Below are positions 6,355-8,112 of a stretch of DNA of 8,112 nt, in pieces (the stretch's first letter is position 1; every line of letters starts with the position of its first letter). The notes under the pieces are model-generated. The model saw only the letters and a program-made list of their open reading frames with translations. It had not been told where the DNA came from and searched no databases. The stretch is from an uncultured Sediminibacterium sp. (lineage in GTDB: Bacteria > Bacteroidota > Bacteroidia > Chitinophagales > Chitinophagaceae). Location: the NCBI RefSeq assembly GCF_946481145.1, contig NZ_CAMLMJ010000045.1, positions 1 to 8,112 on the forward strand. Reading direction: 5' to 3'. The position numbers were made by a program, and so were the translations under genes.

Positions 6355-7275
6355 TTACTTACGCTTGTAGTTTTTTGGTGGTTCGAAGTTGTATTTTAAC
6401 GGATCATTTAACGTAAACTCCTTAAAATCAAGGTAAATATCCAATTTTGACTTCTCCGCCATCGAAATTTTCCGGTTCGCTGCAAAGAGATAGTCTCCCA
6501 TTGGCTGATAGTTGCCGAAAGTTATATCACAGGTTCTGTTTCTTTGTACATCCACATCATCCAATTTGCTGTAGAGCACCCTGTTATCTGTTTTATCCAG
6601 GTTAATCAGGTGTTTGAAGAGATCGCCCACCATTAGTACCAGTAATTGGGTATTACTGTTTTTATAAGAAATCAGGTTATTACTCATGAAAATAGGGTTA
6701 CCAATGAGCATATCCTGTAGTGTGGCAAAATCGAAAGGTATTTGTGTTACTTCCTGTAAATAGCTGATAGAACGGTTCATCACATATTTCTCCCCCACTT
6801 TTCGTACTAGCGTCAAACTGTCTCTATTGATTTTGAGTTGAAGCCCTTCAGCAGAAATCCCCAAAAAAGACCCTTTTACCCTAATGATAATAATACTATC
6901 CTTACGCATACTCAGGTACACCGTATAATTATCGTTCTTTTCCGGCCCCTCATAATCCACTTTAATCTTGGCATTGAAGGTGTTGAAGTCGATCTTATTC
7001 TTAGCTACTTTACTCATGATATCTGCTACAATTGCTGCAGAATCAACTGCCGGCGACTCTTTAATCACCACCACCTGAGCCGTATCTTTCTTGGTAATCG
7101 CTTCCTGGATCTGCTCTACTTTTTTAACGGTCTTGCAGGAGAACAGGCTGCAAGCTACAAGCGGCAAGCTACAAAGAAGCAGCAATGAGCGATGAGCTAT
7201 GAGCTGCGAGCTGCGAGCTACCAGAACCTTGTTTACGATTGCTACCCTCGATCTAATTAATGCTATACTTCTCAA
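6355..7275 (-). CDS. DUF4292 family lipoprotein, start codon uncertain
   Basis: Probable outer-envelope lipoprotein of DUF4292, a Bacteroidota family of unknown function that I associate with a LolA/LolB-like lipid-binding fold (inference). The frame is open to a TTG at 7275 (306 residues). A hydrophobic stretch LLLLCSLPLVAC (31-42) and two lipobox candidates, LVAC (Cys42) and LFSC (Cys47), come before KTVKK. Cys47 fits best the position I recall in relatives. The body, residues 94-300, has beta-rich segments such as FLGISAEGLQLKINRDSL. No ATG exists on the coding strand in any frame between 7335 and 7017, so initiation must use TTG (7275 or 7185), ATA (7200) or another codon. Residues 18-43 are encoded by an 11-unit 7-bp array, suggesting the original 5' end was replaced. 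The EnvC-like gene follows after 60 nt, consistent with a shared envelope role. Confidence 0.8.
   Translation of the reverse strand: MRSIALIRSRVAIVNKVLVARSSQLIAHRSLLLLCSLPLVACSLFSCKTVKKVEQIQEAITKKDTAQVVVIKESPAVDSAAIVADIMSKVAKNKIDFNTFNAKIKVDYEGPEKNDNYTVYLSMRKDSIIIIRVKGSFLGISAEGLQLKINRDSLTLVRKVGEKYVMNRSISYLQEVTQIPFDFATLQDMLIGNPIFMSNNLISYKNSNTQLLVLMVGDLFKHLINLDKTDNRVLYSKLDDVDVQRNRTCDITFGNYQPMGDYLFAANRKISMAEKSKLDIYLDFKEFTLNDPLKYNFEPPKNYKRK
7147..7223. repeat. Heptad array F, eleven units, inside a signal-peptide coding region
   Basis: Eleven contiguous 7-bp units on the plus strand, mostly GCTRCRA or GCNATGA: GCTGCAA, GCTACAA, GCGGCAA, GCTACAA, AGAAGCA, GCAATGA, GCGATGA, GCTATGA, GCTGCGA (twice) and GCTACCA. 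Only the fifth unit departs clearly from the pattern. The minus strand of this block is codons 18-43 of the DUF4292 lipoprotein. Since 7 is not a multiple of 3, each unit is read in a different frame and the peptide pattern would recur every 7 residues. Confidence 0.9.
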
Positions 7276-7299
7276 TTGAACTACTATTTAAAACGATTA

Positions 7300-7341
7300 A
7301 AAGCTATTAGCTATTAGCTGTTAGCTGTTAGCCATTAGCAA
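7300..7341. repeat. Heptad array G, unit TTAGCNN, six copies
   Basis: Units AAAGCTA, TTAGCTA (7307), TTAGCTG twice, TTAGCCA and TTAGCAA in exact 7-bp register, the same family as arrays C and D. It begins 24 bp upstream of the TTG proposed as start of the DUF4292 gene. On that gene's strand it reads GCTAANN, opposite to the orientation at the stop codons in C and D. Confidence 0.9.
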
Positions 7342-7400
7342 AAGCTGACGGTTAATTACACGCTACTCTCAAAAATAATTTATACCTACCCCATACACCC

Positions 7401-7499
7401 AAATCTGAAATCTGCTATCTGACATCTAAATCCCTCTCAAATCCGACATCCGCCATCCGACATCAGCCATAAAATCTGCCATCTGCCATCTGCCATCCT
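7401..7499. repeat. Heptad array H, unit NNATCYG, about twelve copies in two phases
   Basis: Plus-strand units include AAATCTG twice, CTATCTG and ACATCTA (7401-7428). After a 10-bp break come AAATCCG, ACATCCG, CCATCCG and ACATCAG (7439-7466). A 12-bp interruption is followed by CCATCTG twice and CCATCCT (7479-7499). On the minus strand it starts immediately at the dut stop codon (TGA, 7501-7499). The bases ahead of ATC vary while ATCYG is held. Confidence 0.85.
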
Positions 7500-7939
7500 C
7501 AAGTCTTCCCCGTGCTTCCAAACCCACCTGTTCCTCTATCCGTCTCATCCAGTGTTTCTGTGGGCTGCCACTCAATTCTTTCAACTTTCTGCAACACCAT
7601 TTGGGCAATCCGATCACCGGGCTGAATGGTTTGCTCCTCTGCAGAAAGATTGATCAGTATTACTTTTATTTCACCACGGTAGTCTGCATCAATCGTGCCA
7701 GGTGTATTTAAACAAGTGATTCCTTGCTTAATGGCCAGTCCGCTTCGCGGGCGGATCTGGATTTCATAGCCTTCTGGGATTGATACAAAAAGTCCGGTGG
7801 GCAACAAAGCCCGCTGCATCGGTTGCAATACAACCTGCTCATCAATAGCCGCTCTGATATCCATTCCCGACGCACCCGTTGTGGCATACTCGGGACAACT
7901 GTTAGATGACTTATTTACGATGCGAATTTCAATTCCCAT
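7499..7939 (-). CDS. dut: dUTP diphosphatase (trimeric dUTPase)
   Basis: Hydrolyses dUTP to dUMP and pyrophosphate, keeping uracil out of DNA and supplying dUMP for thymidylate synthesis. From ATG at 7939 it has 146 residues, a normal size for the trimeric cytoplasmic enzyme. All five family motifs are present: ASGMDIRA (23-30), RPRSGLA (63-69), [11 protein letters not shown] (81-91) with the catalytic Asp84, GDRIAQMV (108-115) and [10 protein letters not shown] (135-144). The frame continues to a TTG at 7948, but that codon lies inside the -7 promoter motif, so ATG 7939 is preferred. Nothing appears missing. The DUF4292 and EnvC-like genes follow on the same strand after a repeat-filled gap of over 200 bp, so shared transcription is uncertain. 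Confidence 0.97.
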   Translation of the reverse strand: MGIEIRIVNKSSNSCPEYATTGASGMDIRAAIDEQVVLQPMQRALLPTGLFVSIPEGYEIQIRPRSGLAIKQGITCLNTPGTIDADYRGEIKVILINLSAEEQTIQPGDRIAQMVLQKVERIEWQPTETLDETDRGTGGFGSTGKT

Positions 7940-7945
7940 ATCCGG

Positions 7946-7953
7946 CAAAGGTA
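7946..7953 (-). promoter_or_regulatory. -7 promoter element of dut, almost touching the start codon
   Basis: On the minus strand TACCTTTG (7953-7946) matches TAnnTTTG exactly and is followed by CCGGAT and then the dut ATG (7939). The 10-mer TACCTTTGCC is identical to that at atpD. With a normal start 5-7 nt downstream, the mRNA would be leaderless or nearly so. No TTG is seen at the -33 position. Confidence 0.6.
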
Positions 7954-8082
7954 AGGGCTCACTACTTTAGTAGCTGTACTTTCCTGCATGAATTAACAAA
8001 GAGAGAGGGGAAAATAGGCTGCAAGGTTCTAGCCATTGCTGTCCGGGGAAATTTAATCGTGAGCTGTAGGTGTTGCGTATGA

Positions 8083-8112
8083 TGGAACACAGATCTTCAT
8101 GATTTTCAGGAT
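8083..8112. repeat. Palindromic element, copy 3 (left arm only, cut by window edge)
   Basis: TGGAACACAGAT followed by CTTCATGATTTTCAGGAT closely matches the left arm of copy 1 and shares its terminal word with copy 2. The sequence ends before any right arm. The location, upstream of dut, is again intergenic. Confidence 0.7.

Noticed and set aside
7147..7499. CRISPR array
   Set aside because: Units are 7 bp, contiguous and without unique spacers, and no cas genes are present.
7426..7617. Minus-strand 63-codon open frame crossing array H and the end of dut
   Set aside because: It is a frame-shifted read of dut followed by repeat-derived Trp, Met and Asp codons, with no independent support.

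Overview
This window looks like chromosomal DNA from a Bacteroidota bacterium, most likely of the Chitinophaga/Sediminibacterium side of the phylum. The evidence is the ATP synthase beta chain with the insertions typical of the phylum, the TAnnTTTG -7 promoter motif, the absence of Shine-Dalgarno sequences, and the linkage of dut, a DUF4292 lipoprotein and an EnvC-like protein. The genus is inferred, not proven.

Layout, left to right. (1) 1-845: 5' part of atpD on the minus strand, cut by the window edge, with a good promoter and a two-hairpin leader. (2) 846-1268: intergenic, holding two 7-bp repeat arrays that flank a 68-bp palindromic element. (3) 1269-2366: an AI-2E family membrane transporter on the plus strand. 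(4) 2367-2563: a convergent junction with two TTAGCNN arrays facing each other around a second palindromic element. (5) 4820-2564: glpD then glpF on the minus strand, an operon for glycerol entry and glycerol-3-phosphate oxidation. (6) 6294-4948: an EnvC-like coiled-coil/LytM protein on the minus strand, preceded by a DUF4292 lipoprotein gene (7275-6355). (7) 7939-7499: dut, with a promoter almost touching its start codon. (8) 8083-8112: the start of a third palindromic element.

The genes are ordinary housekeeping functions: energy (atpD), glycerol catabolism (glpF, glpD), envelope and cell division (EnvC-like protein, DUF4292 lipoprotein) and nucleotide hygiene (dut). All but the AI-2E transporter run on the minus strand.

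The unusual part is the DNA between and at the edges of the genes. Eight arrays of degenerate units repeat every 7 bp. Unit families differ (TTAGCNN, CTTGCRN, NNATCYG, TATTYCT, CCATRGN and others) but the period stays 7. They sit against gene ends. Two convergent genes take their TAG stop from the same heptad, TTAGCTG, in opposite arms of an inverted repeat. The EnvC-like gene's stop overlaps an array and dut's stop abuts one. An 11-unit array encodes most of the signal peptide of the DUF4292 lipoprotein, which has no usable ATG start. Palindromic elements with GGAACAC/GTGTTCC-like ends and an internal 9-bp period accompany the arrays. I know of no named family for this combination, and it is the best candidate for something undescribed here.
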